Part shown: positions 63,885 through 64,000 of the stretch, in pieces
Position numbering within the stretch: position 1 is the stretch's first letter
Layout: each line of letters starts with the position of its first letter
Origin: Azorinus chamasolen
Taxonomy: Eukaryota; Mollusca; Bivalvia; Cardiida; Solecurtidae
Reading direction: 5' to 3'
Length of the DNA: 64,000 nucleotides
NCBI GenBank assembly: GCA_963576725.1
Contig: OY755241.1
Span: forward strand, 75,305,001 to 75,369,000
The notes under the pieces: model-generated
The model's input: the letters and a program-made list of their open reading frames with translations, nothing else
What the model was told of the DNA's origin: nothing
Databases searched by the model: none
Made by a program: the position numbers and the translations under genes

Positions 63885-64000
63885 CTATAGAATATGATTT
63901 GCTTCAGCAGACTTTCTTACGCTTCCTTTTTGTCCTCTATTTTCATCCTCCAGCCAAAATAACCTTGGTCAGTCATCCAGTCACCATGTTCTGTCAGAAA
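63885..64000 (-). CDS. HECT-like gene, exon cut by the window edge (contains a stop)
   Basis: FLTEHGDWMTDQGYFGWRMK, IEDKKEA, TAA (63917-63919), ESLLKQIIFYR; donor GTATGG below 63885. The phase-2 end fits the next exon. The upstream part lies outside the window. Confidence 0.65.

Larger units (their letters stand above)
58992..64000 (-). pseudogene. HECT-domain (G2E3-like) gene, last three exons, runs off the right edge
   Basis: Minus-strand exons 64000-63885 (cut by the window edge), 62783-62545 and 59237-58992. The product resembles the HECT half of G2/M-phase-specific E3 ubiquitin ligase-like proteins expanded in molluscs and fish: LLKQIIFYR, VSAEINQFTSGLDMVCVVWT, LEDETIYSREVFLQDIE, VNVSFEELLTFIKGADKIPP and RLPFASTCALTFALPR. 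The Cys in STC matches the catalytic thioester Cys of HECT ligases. Both splice junctions keep phase exactly. A TAA at 63917-63919 breaks the first exon. Introns hold B MITEs, HINE-O, HINE-H and SINE-like repeats. Confidence 0.75.

Noticed and set aside
1..64000. tRNA, rRNA or classical promoter elements
   Set aside because: None could be supported by eye.

Overview
This window is eukaryotic and looks like a bivalve mollusc (inferred from repeat style; no species is claimed). It is AT-rich and intron-rich. It is dominated by rolling-circle-type non-autonomous repeats with tandem cores, GACA/GACG microsatellites and a 3' hairpin, as in the 'pearl'/HINE elements of bivalves, by short TTAA- and TA-flanked palindromic MITEs, and by broken LINEs. 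No prokaryotic signal was seen. ORFs above about 100 codons are mostly transposon remnants or repeat artefacts.

Layout. 1-7.5 kb: MITEs, a LINE reverse transcriptase fragment (+), a 42-bp minisatellite and an A/T-rich foldback. 8-13.2 kb: one LINE (-) opened by a 1.9-kb TIR element and a TA-flanked MITE. 13.5-19 kb: tandem-core HINE-like repeats and MITEs. 20-25.3 kb: four exons (-) of an OB-fold protein gene. 26.3-32.8 kb: a decayed autonomous Helentron (-) with Rep, PIF1-type helicase and APE-like endonuclease, interrupted by two MITEs and one HINE. 32.9-37.6 kb: more HINEs and tandem repeats. 37.6-43.0 kb: seven exons (-) of an acidic N-terminus followed by a FLYWCH zinc finger. 44.5-48.9 kb: five exons (-) of a MULE-transposase-like protein. 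50-58.9 kb: HINE arrays with nested insertions. 58.9-64 kb: three exons (-) of a HECT/G2E3-like gene, running off the right edge.

How it fits together. The host-like gene fragments are all on the minus strand. Most splice phases agree, but each fragment carries one in-frame stop, and some carry frameshifts or lost segments, so I read them as unprocessed pseudogenes or decaying members of expanded families. The MULE exons lie upstream of the FLYWCH exons, the reverse of the usual order. The Helentron is the kind of element thought to mobilise HINEs, and at least twelve HINE-like copies here share one architecture: a 5' motif that is the inverted copy of one arm of the 3' hairpin. Several MITE families with different ends share a central palindrome core GCTCCT-NNNN-AGGAGC.

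Exons were called by eye from similarity recalled from known families, splice-site consensus and phase. No database search was run.
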